Origin: Nepenthes gracilis
Taxonomy: Eukaryota > Streptophyta > Magnoliopsida > Caryophyllales > Nepenthaceae
Reading direction: 5' to 3'
Length of the DNA: 64,000 nucleotides
NCBI GenBank assembly: GCA_033239525.1
Contig: BSYO01000011.1
Coordinates: 6,105,973-6,169,972 of the forward strand
This document shows, one piece after another, positions 37,240 through 50,474 of the stretch (position 1 is its first letter; each line of letters starts with the position of its first letter). Below the pieces are notes generated by a model, which ran no database searches, was not told where the DNA came from, and was given only the letters and a program-made list of their open reading frames with translations. The translations under genes were made by a program, and so were the position numbers.

Positions 37240-38550
37240 ATGAGACAAGTCACCACATAGCTGAGTCTTCGAGAGGCTCAGTGAGGTCAAACCAATAGAT
37301 ATAGCCAGATTGCTCAATGCACTTCATCAATTGACCAAATTGGGGAATTGCACCGTGAGAGTGCAAGTTTATGGCTGAAGCCTCGGAGGAAGGATCTATA
37401 AAAGGACTTCATGAATCAAATGCTGCTAGAGTTAATGTGGGAGCTTGAACCCGCCAACGCAAACTATTTCATTAGGAGGCTCAAGAAGGCCTTTGCTATG
37501 ATTGTGTATATTTTGGAGGATTGAATTTGTTGTGCCTCCTTCAAGCTCATTGGCTAAACTGAGCATCGGTGTGTCACTGTAAGGTCAAATTTATGAAACT
37601 TTCACGCTATATATTATACTTCATTATAGATGGTTTTCGTTGATTTAAGCAAGAACTATCATTTGCCATTTGCTACCACTTGGCTCCCTTCAAGCTTGAG
37701 GATTTTTAAACTATTTTCAGGATAGCTTTACTGAGAGATGAAGAGTATGAGAGTGAGACCCCAATGTTTACACCTTTTGGTGGTGGCCTTGCTAGACCAC
37801 CTAGGAGTTAAGGGACAAAGAGGAAGACATGCTACGACTCTAGAAAGGTAGGGCATTTGCCCTGGGAGTACTATTCTAAGCAGTCGATACCCTTGACACA
37901 ATTGAGGATTGTTCTAGGTACTTAGACACCGACAATGTCGTAGACATGACCTTCATTTGGTGGATGGATCATACCAATCGCTTGTTGTAACTATGGGAAG
38001 GTCAAAAACTTTCCACGTTATTGTTAAACATTGAAAAAGTTTGTATCACCAAGTCTAGGGGAAGGTATTCACCCTTACAGTGCAGGAGTACTATTCTAAG
38101 CAGTCGATACCCTTGACACAATTGAGGATTGTTCTAGGTACTTGGACACCGACAATGTCGTAGACATGACCTTCATTTGGTGGATGGATCATACCAATCG
38201 CTTGTTGTAACTATGGGAAGGTCAAAAACTTTCCACGTTATTGTTAAACATTGAAAAAGTTTGTATCACCAAGTCTAGGGGAAGGTATTCACCCTTACAG
38301 TGCAGGACATCGAGGCTTCGCCGACGATTACAAAAGGTGTCCTTTCTATTTGTTCTATACCTACATATATGTTGATTGACTCTAGCTTCACACAGTCAAT
38401 TGTGATGCCAAGATTTGCCGTTGGCTTGATTCTAATAGGGATATTGAGCTTTACTGCGATTCTTAAGATGAGCTGGATAATTACCTGTTATGTTTGTATT
38501 GATTGTTTTGTAGATCATAAGTTTCTCTATTCCTAAAGTAATAGAGTGTG
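37240..38550 (+). pseudogene. Chromovirus gag and protease, decayed
   Basis: A gag-like region runs from about 37560 to 37800. A zinc-knuckle remnant, CYDSRKVGHLPWEYYSK, lies near 37830-37880 (the last Cys is lost). After the tandem duplication comes an open stretch near 38300-38500 with KGVLSICSIPTYMLIDSS, which matches the Gypsy aspartic protease. The catalytic D-S-G reads D-S-S, so the enzyme would be dead. Confidence 0.75.
37865..38307 (+). repeat. Near-perfect 220-bp tandem duplication
   Basis: 37865-38087 repeats at 38085-38307 with a 220-base offset and essentially one visible difference (acttagacacc against acttggacacc). It begins ggagtactattctaag, within the zinc-knuckle link of the chromovirus gag. 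The rest of the element is far more decayed, so the duplication is recent. Confidence 0.97.
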
Positions 38551-38790
38551 AGTTATGTGGTATCGATGATAGTGCTACGGCTCTTATGATTTCAACACTT
38601 CATGCATGTCATCTTCTGTATGAAGGGTGTTGGAGCTTCCTAGTATTTATATTGTCAACGACACAAAGTGAGCAACATGCAAAGGATGTTACAATAGTTT
38701 GAGAGTTCAAAGGCTTTTTTCCTAAAATAGCTAATTAGAGTACCCAAAGCGGGAGATTGAGTTAGTAATAGATTTATCACAAGGACTATA

Positions 38791-41147
38791 TGTCAAAATC
38801 CCATTATATTGTTTAATAGTTTAGTAAATGATATTAAAATCGATTTATTATTATATTATCTATATATATTATTATGACAAATATTATTAAAAGAAACGCT
38901 TGCTAAATTTTTATTTAATTATAACTTTAAACTTGTATATTTAATAATATATTTTATAAACCACATACATCATTGCAACAAAAGCTATTATTATCCCTTA
39001 TACTCTATAATGACATATGATATATCAATGTCTACATCTTGCAGTATAAAATCCATCACTATGTTAGAATTTATTACTTAACAACTACTTTGAAAGGTTA
39101 AGAAAAAAATATATAAATCAAATACCCAATAAATAGTTGTTTAACTAAGAGAACAACAATTATAAAAAATAATATTATGTGAGAATTTAAGATATAATGA
39201 ATGATAATATTATGTAATGTAATGATATATTTTATCAAAAGAGACTCCATAAAAAAATCTATAACAATTATATTTCTATTATTATAAACCTAAGACTAAT
39301 ATATTTGCACCCAATTAGTGAAATAAATTATTTCATACTCAACTCCTTTTCATTACCCCTCTGGGCAATGCCAGAACATCTTAGCTTACTTTTATGGTTT
39401 GGCCATTCAATCCATTATTAAATATTTCAGATATCCACATCTTAATATCATACTCAAATTAATGTTCATCTCACTAATGGGCAATACCAAAACATCTTAC
39501 CATACGTCTGTAATCTGACCAATTAATTAATTATTGAATGTCCTAAATATTCATATCAAAATATAATACCCATAAAATTTATAGGAAAAATAAATATTCT
39601 CAAGATTAATAAAATGGCTTTAGTATTAAATAATATTGACTACATTAAGTTATCTCAGTAACCATATTATTTGAATAAAATGGTATTTTTATATGTTTTC
39701 TTTACCTTATCCATAGAATATAAAATAAAATATTATACTATATAAAATTATAGTATGTAGTATCCATGATCCATGCACCTTCAATTTTATATTATCATAA
39801 TCTATAATTCTTCACCTCAACCTACCAAGAATTATTATTCAAAATAAGAGTGCAAATAAGAATTAAGGACATCTAAATAAAATTAAATATTGGTAAAACA
39901 TATTTACATGAATAATTAAACAGAATCATTAATATAGTCTAATAGGTATTTATTTTTATTTAACTATAAAGATTCATTATGTCTATTAAATTCATTAATT
40001 ATAATTCATTACAATTTTTCATATGTTAATATTTATTAAAGACATATTTAAACAAAGAAAAAAATGTCCACCGAAGTATATTTATATAAAATTATTTTTA
40101 TACTCGATACCCCAAATAATTGCTAGAGTATTTTTCTACTATTAAATAATTAATTGTTATCCTTAAATAACACATCAAAATTTTAAAAATATCTTTATTT
40201 TTTCTCTGCAAAGTAGCCCAAAGAAGCGGCGCACCCACCATGCAATGTCACTCCTGCACAAAGAACCCTAACAGAATCGATGCCTTTGTTTTCACTATTT
40301 TTAATGTCTGTTTATGCCAACTCCGAACTTTGTTCCAATTGAAAATTTTCACAAATATTTGACACCGAGTACTTATCAAAATTATTAGATACGTTCCCTA
40401 GACGTCTATTATAACTGAATTGATGTATCAACTAATACAAATTGCCCCTAATTTCATAAAACTCTCCGGAACCCCTATTTTACACCATCTCCAAATTTTT
40501 CTTAAATTTGATCATATAATAAAGATCTAACCTGAAATAATAATCATTCAAGATATTAGAGAGGTACAAGCTAGTAAAATAACAAAAAATATTAAAGAAT
40601 TATCAATCCAAGTCTATTAATTACTTTCTTCTTCATCCATTATTTGTTGGGCGCTCTCACTTCTACTCTTTAAATTTTTGCTTCCAATTGTTATCATTTT
40701 AGCTTAAGTTTGACTGGTATTTATAACCATTAGATCCTAATCCATCTTATACTCCACTTACAATAATTTTCTCATTTGAATTCCACCTAATTAACTCCTA
40801 AATTTGACACATCTTTATTCTTTTTTTAATTTTTATACCACCTAATAATTTTTATCCATAACCTACATGATTTCATCTTATTTTGCTATAATTTTTAAGG
40901 TTATTTGGATGGATTTCATGCATGAAAACACAAAGTCATCCTCCACTGATTTTCAACTTTCTTTCTTCTCCTTCACCTTCTTCTTTGTCATTTTCTTTTC
41001 TTCTTTTATTTATTTATTTATTTAGTCATTTATTTATTATTAATTATATGAAGATTATAGGTCCATTCATACTTATCCAAGTAAAAATCCTACAATAATA
41101 AAAAAAATAATGTTAACAATACCAAAAGGATAATTCGAGATGTTACA
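38791..41147 (-). mobile_element. 2.36-kb solo LTR inside the chromovirus pol
   Basis: On the minus strand it starts TGTAACATCTCGAATTATCC at 41147 and ends GGGATTTTGACA at 38791. Its left flank codes for EIELVIDLSQG and its right flank for APILKATYKITPTKLKKL, which are adjacent in Gypsy pol just before the RT. Flanking CTATA (38786-38790) and TTGCA (41148-41152) can be derived from one CTGCA by C-to-T and G-to-A changes only. It is very AT-rich and non-coding. Confidence 0.82.
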
Positions 41148-42350
41148 TTGCACCAATATTGAAGGCAACATATAAGATCACTCCTACTAAATTGAAAAAA
41201 CTAAATAGCCAGTTGTGAGAACCTCTCAACCGTGGTTTTATCAAATCCAACATTTCTTAATGGGAGTCCTAGTCTAGTTAAGATGAATGATGGATCAATA
41301 CCTACAGCTCAAAATTAACGATTTATCTGACTAGCTATAAGGGGGTAGTGTATTTTCTAAGATGTATCTACAATTGGGTTATGACTAAGCAAGGATCGAA
41401 TAGAGCAATGTCGAGAACATGGTTTTCTGCTCTAGATACGGATATTATAAGTTCTTGAGAATGTTAGTTGGATTGATGTATTCACCTGATGCATTTTTGG
41501 ACATCATGAACATCGTGTTTGGATAGTTTCGTGGTGGTCATCATTGACGACATATTAATCTACCCTAAAAAAATCTGTTAAGCATGAGTAGTATCTAATG
41601 ATCATACTACAAAGATTGCAAGAGTAGTGCTTGTTTGCTAAGTTCAAGAAGCACAAGTTTTGACTGAAAGAGGTTGTGAAAGAGGTTGTGTTCTTGGTAC
41701 ATAATTTCTAGAGGTAGAGTATTGTGGACATGCCTAAGATTTAAGCTATAATAGATATGGCACGTCCAATCAAACCAACTAAGGTGAGGTGCTTTCTCAG
41801 CTTAGTCAATTACTATATGAGATTTGTGGAGAGCTTTTCCAATATAGCCATACTGTAAAAGGATGTCTGTTCATTTGGTCTAATGCATGTAAGTGGAACT
41901 TTAGGAATTGAAGTGAAGATTGACATCGATTCTAATTTTAAAAATTCCATAGGGTTAAGGTGGATTTGTGACATACAACAATGCTTCACTGAATTGTTGA
42001 TGCGATGTGTTGATGTAACATATTAAGATAATCACTTATGGATCTCAACAACTTGAGGCTTATGAACACAAATGCCTAACCTAAGACTTAGAGTTGGCCA
42101 GAATTGTGTTTGTACTAAAGATATTGAGATATTAATTATATGGAAAGCAATACATCATCTACAACGATCATAAAAGCTTGAAATAAAATTTCTCATAAAA
42201 GGAGCTAAACATGCAATAATGACGTAGGATTGACCTAGTTAAGAAGTATGACTACCAGATTATATATCAATCTAGCAAGGTGAATGGTGATTGATGAACT
42301 CAACAAAAAATCAACCAATTTTATTACCACCTTGATAATGTGAGAGTGGA
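41148..42350 (+). pseudogene. Chromovirus reverse transcriptase and RNase H, decayed
   Basis: RT motifs are readable in broken frames: APILKATYKITPTKL, then DGSI near 41290. A later segment (41490-41560) corresponds to PDAFLDIMNIVFG, and a trace of the thumb region lies near 41780-41830 (KVRCFLSLVNYYMRFVESFS). RNase H traces, including LSLRHLRY-type sequence, lie near 42080-42250. Multiple stops. Confidence 0.7.
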
Positions 42351-42579
42351 GGATGTTGGAGGAGTTAGAAGATTGAGATATCCGGCTATACTTGAGTGGC
42401 AATCAAGCGATCACATCTTACTTCAAAGTGCAGCTAGTGCTTTTAGGGAGGATTAGGATGGCACAAAAAGAGGGCCCAGTGCTAACAAGCATTGTGGAGG
42501 AGATGCGATGTCAAACTCGGGCTAATTATAAGATTAAGAGTGGCAGGACTCTATATATAAAAGCAAGATTTGCATTCCT

Positions 42580-43790
42580 AGCATAGTAGATTTGAGGAAG
42601 GAGACTATGGAAGAGGCACATCGTTTGAGGTATATGATGCATCCAGGCACGATGAAGATGTATTATGACTTGATAAGGACATTTTGGTGGAGTGGTATGA
42701 GGCAATATGAGATGTTTTTGAGTTCGTATCTAGATGCCTAATTTTCTAGCAAATCAAGGTGGAGCACCACAGGCCAATGAAGTAGCTACTGTTGATGTTG
42801 ATTCCAAGCTAGAAATGGGAACAAATCTTCATAGACTTCATCACCAAACTACCAAGGACTACTGGAGAAAATAATGTTATATGGTTAGTTGTATATTGAT
42901 TGACTAAATCATTATGCTTTCTAGAAATGAGGTTGAAATATTTTATGAATCGAATTGCTAGACTCAAAATTGACGAGAACATAAGATTGTACGGATTCTA
43001 GTAAGCATCATCTCAAATTATGACCCAAGATTTGTCTCATAGTTCCAGATGAGCTCAGACAAAGAGTTGGGAATGAACTGAAGTTTGATGATACTTTTCA
43101 TCCTTAGACCGATGGCAAGATGAAGTTGACTATTCAAACACTTGAAGACATGCTTAGGAGCTTGGTTTTAGAAATGGGAGGCTCATATCTATCGCTAGCA
43201 GAGTTCACTTGTGATAACAACTTCGATGCTAGCATCAAGATGGAACCATCTGAGACTCTTAACAAAAGGAAATGTTGTTCACTTATAAGCTAGGGTGAGG
43301 TAGGAGATTGCCAAATTGTGAGCCCGACCTTGTACATGAGACTTTTAAGAAGGTTTACTTGATTCGAGAGGGGACACGGGTAGCCTAAAGTCAATAGAAA
43401 AGCTATGCGGTTAAGAGGCATTGTGATTTGAGCTTTAAGGTCGGTGATGCTGTATTTCTCAAGGTGACACCAACAAAGGGTGTTGTTCGATTCCAGAGGA
43501 AAGGCAAGCTAAATCCTAGATTCATCAAACCATTTGATATATTGGAATGGATTGGCGAGATGGCCTATTGGTTAGCGCTACCACCATCACTAGCGGGGGT
43601 ACATGACATACTCTATGTATCTATGCTAAGTAAGTATGCCTATAAAGAGTCACACATCATTAAGCATGACTAATTGCACATCATCAAGATAAAATTTTTC
43701 ATTCCAAAAATATGCCACTTATAAAGGTCGTCTGGAATCATTAAGTTGAGAGAGATTTAACTTCAAAGTTCCTAAAACCTTAAGATAGTC
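42580..43790 (+). pseudogene. Chromovirus integrase with chromodomain remnant
   Basis: The zinc-binding start reads MEEAHRLRYMMHPGTMKMYY and continues WWSGM near 42690. The core is broken by stops (42780-43250). An open stretch at 43428-43670 reads FKVGDAVFLKVTPTKGVVRF and LPPSLAGVHDILYVSMLSKY, the GPF/GPY region of Tekay/Del integrases. Past the stop, 43717-43770 reads MPLIKVVWNH-stop-VERDLTSK, matching the chromodomain core (PLVKVLW.N..VE..TWE). This identifies the element as a chromovirus. Confidence 0.82.
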
Positions 43791-43799
43791 TATAAATGT

Positions 43800-44797
43800 T
43801 GTATACCAAATTTGTTTTCTCTGATTGAGGTTTATTGATCTTGATGTGGAACACTTATAACATTATATCCAACAAAGAGTATGGCATCTGAGATATCATA
43901 TGTGAGGGGTTATGATAGGTGGTGTGTCGCATGTTATGGTATAGCCTCCGAGAGTACTATAGAGATAGTTACCATAGATATCAGTAATCTCATGATAAAT
44001 ACCCTACCAATGGGAATATAAATATGTTGGCCTTTAGCTCACAATGATATAGTAATATCACTAAAAAATTATGATCTTATATTATTATGACATCATATTG
44101 AATTGAATTTTTAAAAAATCTAAGGGAAAATAGTAGTCTTTAAGATATTTTGAAACCTCATAACATCTAGAAATTTATTGGAATCCAATAAACATTTTTT
44201 AAGATATTGAAATTATTTATTGAGTTGATATCGATGATGTTATTTATCAATATCATTTGTTAGGTTGTCTTTGTTAACCTATTTATTAATATCATTGATT
44301 TTTATGGCTATATTGTTATCCGAGAATTGTTATTGCTTCCATATATATTTATCTTGTTGTGTGCCAGCAATATTTATTGACCAATGAGTTTCTTGGATTG
44401 TTTGGTATTTGCGATTGTTGACTACAATCTAGATTACTTATTGAACATTACTTGATGAGTATTTAAATCACCATATATATATATATTGTTGTAGAATATT
44501 TTAAGTGGTTGTGGTGACTGATTTTGGAGTTGGAGAGAGAGTTGTGGACTTAATGTCTTAGAAAGCCTAACTGGAGGTACTTTCTTTTTATTTTGTTAAA
44601 ATACATTCATATACTTTTTATTTTGTTATATTGACTTTAGTGTTGTATTTTTTTCCTTGAGTTTCGAATGTATCTATATTATTGACCTGAGATGTCTTAA
44701 TTTATCATTTATACTATGATATAGATGATTTTTTTAGATTGATGATTTTTTACGTTGTTAGGTCTAGGTAATAATCGCAAAAACGGGTCCAGTCACC
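43800..44797 (+). repeat. 3' LTR of the chromovirus, approximate start
   Basis: The right part aligns with the 5' LTR remnant, and the end near 44797 (gggtccagtcacc) resembles the GGGTCGTGACA end of the 25023-28552 LTR. The left boundary is not visible. At about 1 kb it is shorter than the other LTRs, so it has probably lost internal sequence. Confidence 0.5.
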
Positions 44798-44892
44798 TTA
44801 GGACCAGCTTCAACCTCAGGACTCATCTAGATGCCCATAGACGAATTTATATGACTGGGGTTAAAGTGAGGATCCAAAAGATATACCTAAAA

Positions 44893-47800
44893 ATCTTCTC
44901 AAATATCATACCAGGATCCCCCTTATTGGAGAAATTTTAAGCTCCACAAATGGTGCCTTACTATGGTGTCACGAATCCCTATGGCTATCTAGACAATTTT
45001 TGTACTCTACTAAAGTTTCAAAGTCTTAGCGACACTACCCTGTGCCAAAGCTTCCCAATGATACTCAAAGGTGTCACCCACACATGTTTCTAAAGGCTAC
45101 GGATGAACATCATTGACTCATTTGAGGAGTTTTCCTAGGGTTTCCTATTTCAATTCTTATCCTGAAAGAAGTCAAAGAATGACCAATCGCACTTAGCCAA
45201 CATGTGCCAAGGGCAAAGCTGACCCTTGAAGGATTACTCTCACCAGTTTAGTGCCAAGATGCAAGGCATCTTTAACATCACTGATGAAACTTAGGTAGGA
45301 TTATTCTATGGCGCCCTCCAAGGAGGAGAGTTCTACAAAGAAATCATGATGAGGCAACCCACCATCTACAAAGCACATGATAATAGGGTCTAATCCTCCA
45401 TCTGTTGGAAGAGACCAATGTTGCACAAATGGTCAACCTACTGGTTGAAGATAGGCCCAACCACCCAAAGAGGTTTGGAATCAGAGAAAATTCTCAGCAA
45501 AGTCACAAAGTCGAGAGTGTTGAAAACAATCGACCTAAATGTCGGAGTAGCATGTACACCTAACACTGCTCAATAAGAGTCAAAATAACATCTTGATTTA
45601 AATTAAGAACAAGAAAGGTGGTTAAAGTTGGTGTGCAACTCTGAAGCAGCTGATCAATCCAAGTATTACCTCTTCCATTGGACATAGGTACAATTCAAAA
45701 GATTAAAGGAACCTCCAAAAGGAGATTAAAGCTCTCAAGAAAGGGGACTTTGTGAAGAAACTCATCCAACAAGGCTCAAGAGAACCCTAGATGGGAGGGA
45801 CAATAGTACCACAAAACAAAGTCACCATCAGCACCATAAACATTATAGAAGTCCAATCTGAGGTGGAAGCAAGAACCAAGAGGAAGCAATTGGAGCATGA
45901 CATTATAGCATTAATCAACGATGGTTATAGCAATGCATCCTCCTCGCACTTCGATCTCCTTGTTGTAAACATTCTTGTCTTGGATGGACCAAATGACTAA
46001 TAATTAAGAAGAGTTTTTATTAATAATAAAAGGCTTAAAACTATTTTTTCTTCAATGCTTTCACATGCCTAAGGCTAACCTGACAACAGGTCTAACTATC
46101 AAAAGGACCTCTGTATGACCTAAATAATTAGCTAGTCTAAATCGAGGGACTCATAGACCTTGAGGAAACCTTAGAACCAATCCTAGGACTTCCACCTAAA
46201 TGTTGACGATGCTTGTGGCAAACCCACCCTTTGCCAACAATGCTATAAGCTTCAAAGTAGTAATATCTGTCCCACAATTCAAGATAAAACTCTTGTTGCC
46301 AACAAGGGTAGGTGAGGTCTAGCGCCACAAAGCCATGGGGACTCAATGCTGCCGCATGCAACTCTAAGGGCCATGCCCCATGCATCGCTAACAGAGCTAG
46401 ACCAAAGAGGCAAGACTACCATATAAAAGAGCATCCCTGCAGAGGAAGTCATCAAGGTCCTGTTGGATCCATTAGAACTGGTTAGATGCTTGCAAATCAA
46501 CTTAACACTAGATCAAGCAATTGACAATGAGGGCTGTCATTAGTCCGAACAAAGCAGGGACTGGACCTCAACCTATATATCTAACATCTCTTTGGATATT
46601 ACAAATCACAAGCTAAACATCGCCCCCGGCCAGAAATCCATGGGACAGAAATTGCAAAATTACTCCCTTGAGTAGTTATAGGTTGTAAAAGGTGAAGTCA
46701 AGAAGCTAACTAACGTCAATTTCATTAGTAAAGTACAATACTTATAGTAGTATCTAACATAGTGATGATGAAAAACATTAATGAAAGTTAGAGGATAGGC
46801 ATCAACTTTACTTATGCAAATAAGGTGTGCCCCAAATATTACTTTCGGCTGCCCCAAATTGACTAGCTTGTGAACTCTGTCTTTGGGCACCAACTACTAA
46901 GTTTCATGGAGGCCTATCCATGTTACAATTAGATTCACATGGATCCATCAAACGAAGAATACAACACATTCATAACCTACTAGGGCCTCTATTGTTACAT
47001 GATTGTGTTGTTGGGTGTGAAGAACACTAGAGCCACTACTCAACGGCTCGTTAATAAAACATTTGCGTACTAAATCATGTATAGCATAGAGGTCTATGTT
47101 GACAACATATTTGTGAAAAGCACTTTTACCAGGACCACATTTGAGATCTTGCTGAGACATTCTAAACTATGAAAATCATAGCATCAAGCTCAATCCTGCT
47201 AAGTGCATATTCGGAGTGACAATCAAGAATTTTTATTAATTCATTTGTCTCAAACCAAGGCATAGAAGACAAGCTTGAAAAGATTGAACTGATCCTACAA
47301 CTGGAAGCCCCAAGGATGACACGGGACATCCAAAGGCCCACTGGTAAGATCATATTCCTTTCTAGGTTCATAGCAAAATCAGTAAAGAACTATCCGCCCT
47401 TCTTGCAAGCTCTGAGGGGTTCGACTCACAAGGGGGCTAGGGCAGACATAGAAATACCAACAAGCATTTGAGGAATTGAAGCTTTATCTTGGCTCCCCAA
47501 TGCTACTCTCTGGACTAGCCACAAGGCAAAATTTGTTCTTGTACTTTGTGATCATAGATATAGATCTCAGCATGCGATGCTAAGAGAGGACAAAGGAGTG
47601 TAGAAGCTGGTCTACCATTTTAATGAAGTGTTATTTGGCCCGGAGCCCAATACACAAGTACAATAAAAGTAGTATTACTGCTCGTATACTTCAAAAGGAA
47701 GTTGAGGCCACACTTCTAGTCATACAAGGTTTTCGTAAAAACAAACTAGCCCTTATGAAACATCCTACCAAAAAAAAAGAAGTCTCGAGCATATATTGAC

Positions 47801-47951
47801 AAACCAGGCCAATCCCCTAAAGATGAACTAGCCTAGGTGGACCCTCTATATCGACAAAGCCTTAAACAATGAAGGTAGCGGCGCATGGGTACTCCTCATT
47901 TCCCTTGAAGGGAAGGAATGGACAAACTCTATCCATTTCGGGTTTGCTACT
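44893..47951 (+). mobile_element. Degenerate Tat-like Ty3/Gypsy element 2
   Basis: It is collinear with element 1 from gag to RNase H. Gag at about 44950-45400 includes LCQSFPMILKGVT-like sequence. The zinc-knuckle remnant is near 45660. A protease remnant at 45791-46000 reads TISTINIIEVQSEVEAR and SHFDLLVVNILV. RT lies near 46740-47160, including the intact-looking gtctatgttgacaacat (YVDN) box, and RT/RNase H at 47170-47940. It ends where an LTR copy begins at 47952. It abuts the chromovirus 3' LTR on the left. No LTR of its own was found. Confidence 0.78.
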
Positions 47952-48340
47952 ATCATGTCCTAGAATTCAATCCCGTTATTCATAATTAATGATATTAATA
48001 ATTATCTAATTAGTAACCCAATTAACAATGGACGTGAACTTCACATCGATATATCGATCGACCAAACTAAAAATAATATTTAATCGAATCACAGGATCTA
48101 AAATACCATATTATCATATGGCTCAAAACACCAAACAAACCATGATATCGGACCATACTTAAAGAAACATGTCTAATCTAAATGAAATTAGAGTATCTTG
48201 ACAATCACAATGAAATTGTAATCCAATAACGTCATTCATACTATGATATCATAATTCAATAAATACATAATTAAAATTGTCTAAAATAAAATATAACATC
48301 TGATTTTTTTCTAAATCTAATCTGAAGTCTTTTCAACTTC
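47952..48340 (-). mobile_element. Partial Tekay-like LTR in the RNase H of element 2
   Basis: It starts TATCATGTCCTAGAATTC (TG changed to TA) and follows the 21970 and 52834 copies through the cacaggatctaaaatacc and accatgatatcggacc blocks. Clear similarity fades near 48340. The Gypsy RNase H does not resume afterwards, so the right side was deleted or rearranged. Confidence 0.7.
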
Positions 48341-49473
48341 AACTTGTCCATACTGCAAGAGTTGGTGCATAGGACTCTGCATCATTTGAGAAAAAAGGAT
48401 GAGATATACTTTATGGTAAGACTTAGATATCTCAAAGGTAATAGACATTTTCCTGTAGAATCGTTGGAGAAATAAAATTGTATATGCCTATACCTACGGC
48501 CTCAAATAAATAATAAATTATCATATGAATTTAAATAGCCAAATAATAGTGTTAGAGCCAATCCTAACAAAAAAGTGTGTAGATATGAGTTAAGGTATTC
48601 ATAATTATTGCCACACATGGTGAGAATATTGTTCCTTAATTGAGGTGAAGTGTGAAAGTTAGAGTTTGAGATACCCCATCACCTAGGGAAGGAGAAAACT
48701 TGAATATGGAGTATAAATCAGGGAGTCAATAATAATTTTTTAAACTTTTATTTTAATTTACAGTATAAAAGATCTAAAATAAAAAATATATCTTTTGATA
48801 CAAAATATAAATTTTAAATACACATCAAATATAAACAGTGAAGGACAACGGGCAACCACTTTTAGCAAAATAATCGGTTTAATTTATCATAAATAATTAG
48901 AAATATGGTTTTATTTTTTAAAAAATTTTACAATTGGGGCCAAGTTTAATCCCAAGGGAGCCCAATATTTATGAGGTGTGCTAATTAAGTTCAGACATGC
49001 ATGGACCATTGTACGGATTGTAGTCAGTGTGCGAAATCCACGTACTCAACACTGAACCAATAAATAAATAAATAAACAAACGAGAATTTATCTCTTATCC
49101 GATGGGCTGGCTAGGCAGAGAGATTAGAGTAATATTATTTATTTATTTACTTATGTTAAAGTCGATATTTTTTATATAAAAAAAAATATAGTAAAAATTA
49201 AAATAATATAAAAATTTATATTTATTTTTTGACGATTTTAATATAAGTATGTATAATATAGTGCATAAAGAGTATCTTTTTTAGGATAATGTTATTGATA
49301 TAGATACCATGTGTGGAATTTTAAATAAAACTTTAGACGATAAAAATTCAAATCTAACTAAAAATTATCTTATTTTTTATTTTTAAAAAACTCAAAATTT
49401 TACAATAGTGCTTTAGTTTCCAATCTATTAAGTTAATAATATAAATTACCAATAAATATTTAAATTAAAAATG
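48341..49473. other. AT-rich stretch, nothing recognised
   Basis: No coding motif or paired repeat. A short (aaat)n run lies near 49061-49080. The first 200 bases may be more of the preceding LTR, too diverged to call. Confidence 0.5.
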
Positions 49474-49645
49474 TATTAAATATAATTTAGTTTATAAGAA
49501 ATTAAGAAATTTTAACAATAAAAAAAAGAATATAAATATATGAATATTGGTTCATAAGATAATTGAAGTTTTTACAACTTCCTAAATATCAAGCAACTTT
49601 TAAAATTTATCACACTCAAAAATCAAAATTTATATGATATAAAAT
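49474..49645. repeat. Left half (A) of a 300-bp direct repeat
   Basis: It matches 62623-62790. For example, ataattgaagtttttacaac and tatcaagcaactt occur in both. The repeat is interrupted here by element 3 (49646-57940) and continues at 57941-58076. Confidence 0.9.
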
Positions 49646-50413
49646 TGATAGGCACAGCCAAAAATGGGACGACCCAATACTCAGTTCAATAAGTGTCCCA
49701 ATGCTCAGGCGGATATGAAGCACAAATACCAATAACCCAACAAAAGAAACAAAATTATAGTCAAATATTAGTGTTCGAATATATGAACCAAAGGACACGA
49801 TTTGAACGACCAAATATTAAATGATAATAATGAGCTGATTAATGTCCGAATACAAATGGCGCCTGAATCGATTCAATAATTGGTAATCATGTAGTTTTGC
49901 CAATAAATTGAAATGGCGGTTACATATGTTAGTAATATCATTCACCACTGATCCAAAGCGATACCATGTATAAGTATTAATTTTTGGTGCTAACCAATCA
50001 AATGGGGCCTTTTATAATAAATAAATAATCTCCCCTAAAGAAGAATGGAGGAGGAAAAAAGAAAGATAAGAAAATAAAAGCTACTCAATTAGACGAGTAC
50101 ATAAAAATAAAAGTTACTCAACCAAATAAGTGTACAAAAAGGAGCGTTACCCTCCATATATACATTCATTCTCATCATCTCTAAATTTTTGCATTCATTG
50201 TCTTCTTTCACATCTGAATAGAAAATTACTGATTTAAACGTCGGAGGATATATCGAAAAACTAGCCTCATATACCTCTTATCTTTAATTAGTTTTTTTGT
50301 AGTGTATAAAATTCAAATTCATAATTATAAAGACAAACCCATTATTATTCAAACGTTCAACCATGACAAGACATCACCTTAATTCGTATATCAATACGGA
50401 TTCTCAAGATGCA
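49646..50413 (+). repeat. 5' LTR of element 3
   Basis: It starts TGATAGG, as does the minus-strand LTR of the gag-only element (TGATAGGTATTATT). It contains the segment gatttaaacgtcggaggata at 50232-50251, like the ctgac...gcgtcgga stretch common in Tat-type LTRs, and ends gatgca at 50413 before the primer site. Confidence 0.7.
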
Positions 50414-50417
50414 TCGG

Positions 50418-50436
50418 TGGTACTGTTTGTAGGAAC
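50418..50436 (+). promoter_or_regulatory. Decayed primer binding site, Asp-type
   Basis: tggtactgtttgtaggaac lies just past the LTR end. It aligns with TGGCGCCGTCTGTGGGAA of the gag-only element, with mostly C-to-T and G-to-A changes. Confidence 0.6.
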
Positions 50437-50474
50437 ATGATAATCAAGCCACCCAATCGAGAAGAGAAAATATG

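Larger units (their letters stand above)
36511..44797 (+). mobile_element. Degenerate Tekay/Del-type chromovirus (Ty3/Gypsy)
   Basis: Partial LTRs lie at 36511-37045 and about 43800-44797. They share stretches such as atttatactatgatatggat (36950) and atttatactatgatatagat (44707). A decayed initiator-Met primer site (ttgatattagag) follows the first LTR. Gag, protease, RT, RNase H, integrase and a chromodomain remnant follow in order. A 2.36-kb solo LTR interrupts it at 38791-41147, and a 220-bp tandem duplication lies in the gag/protease link. Stops and frameshifts make it inactive. Confidence 0.85.

Noticed and set aside
46137..47371. Several minus-strand open frames
   Set aside because: They lie opposite decayed Tat RT and gag sequence, which is readable on the plus strand; they are antisense shadows.
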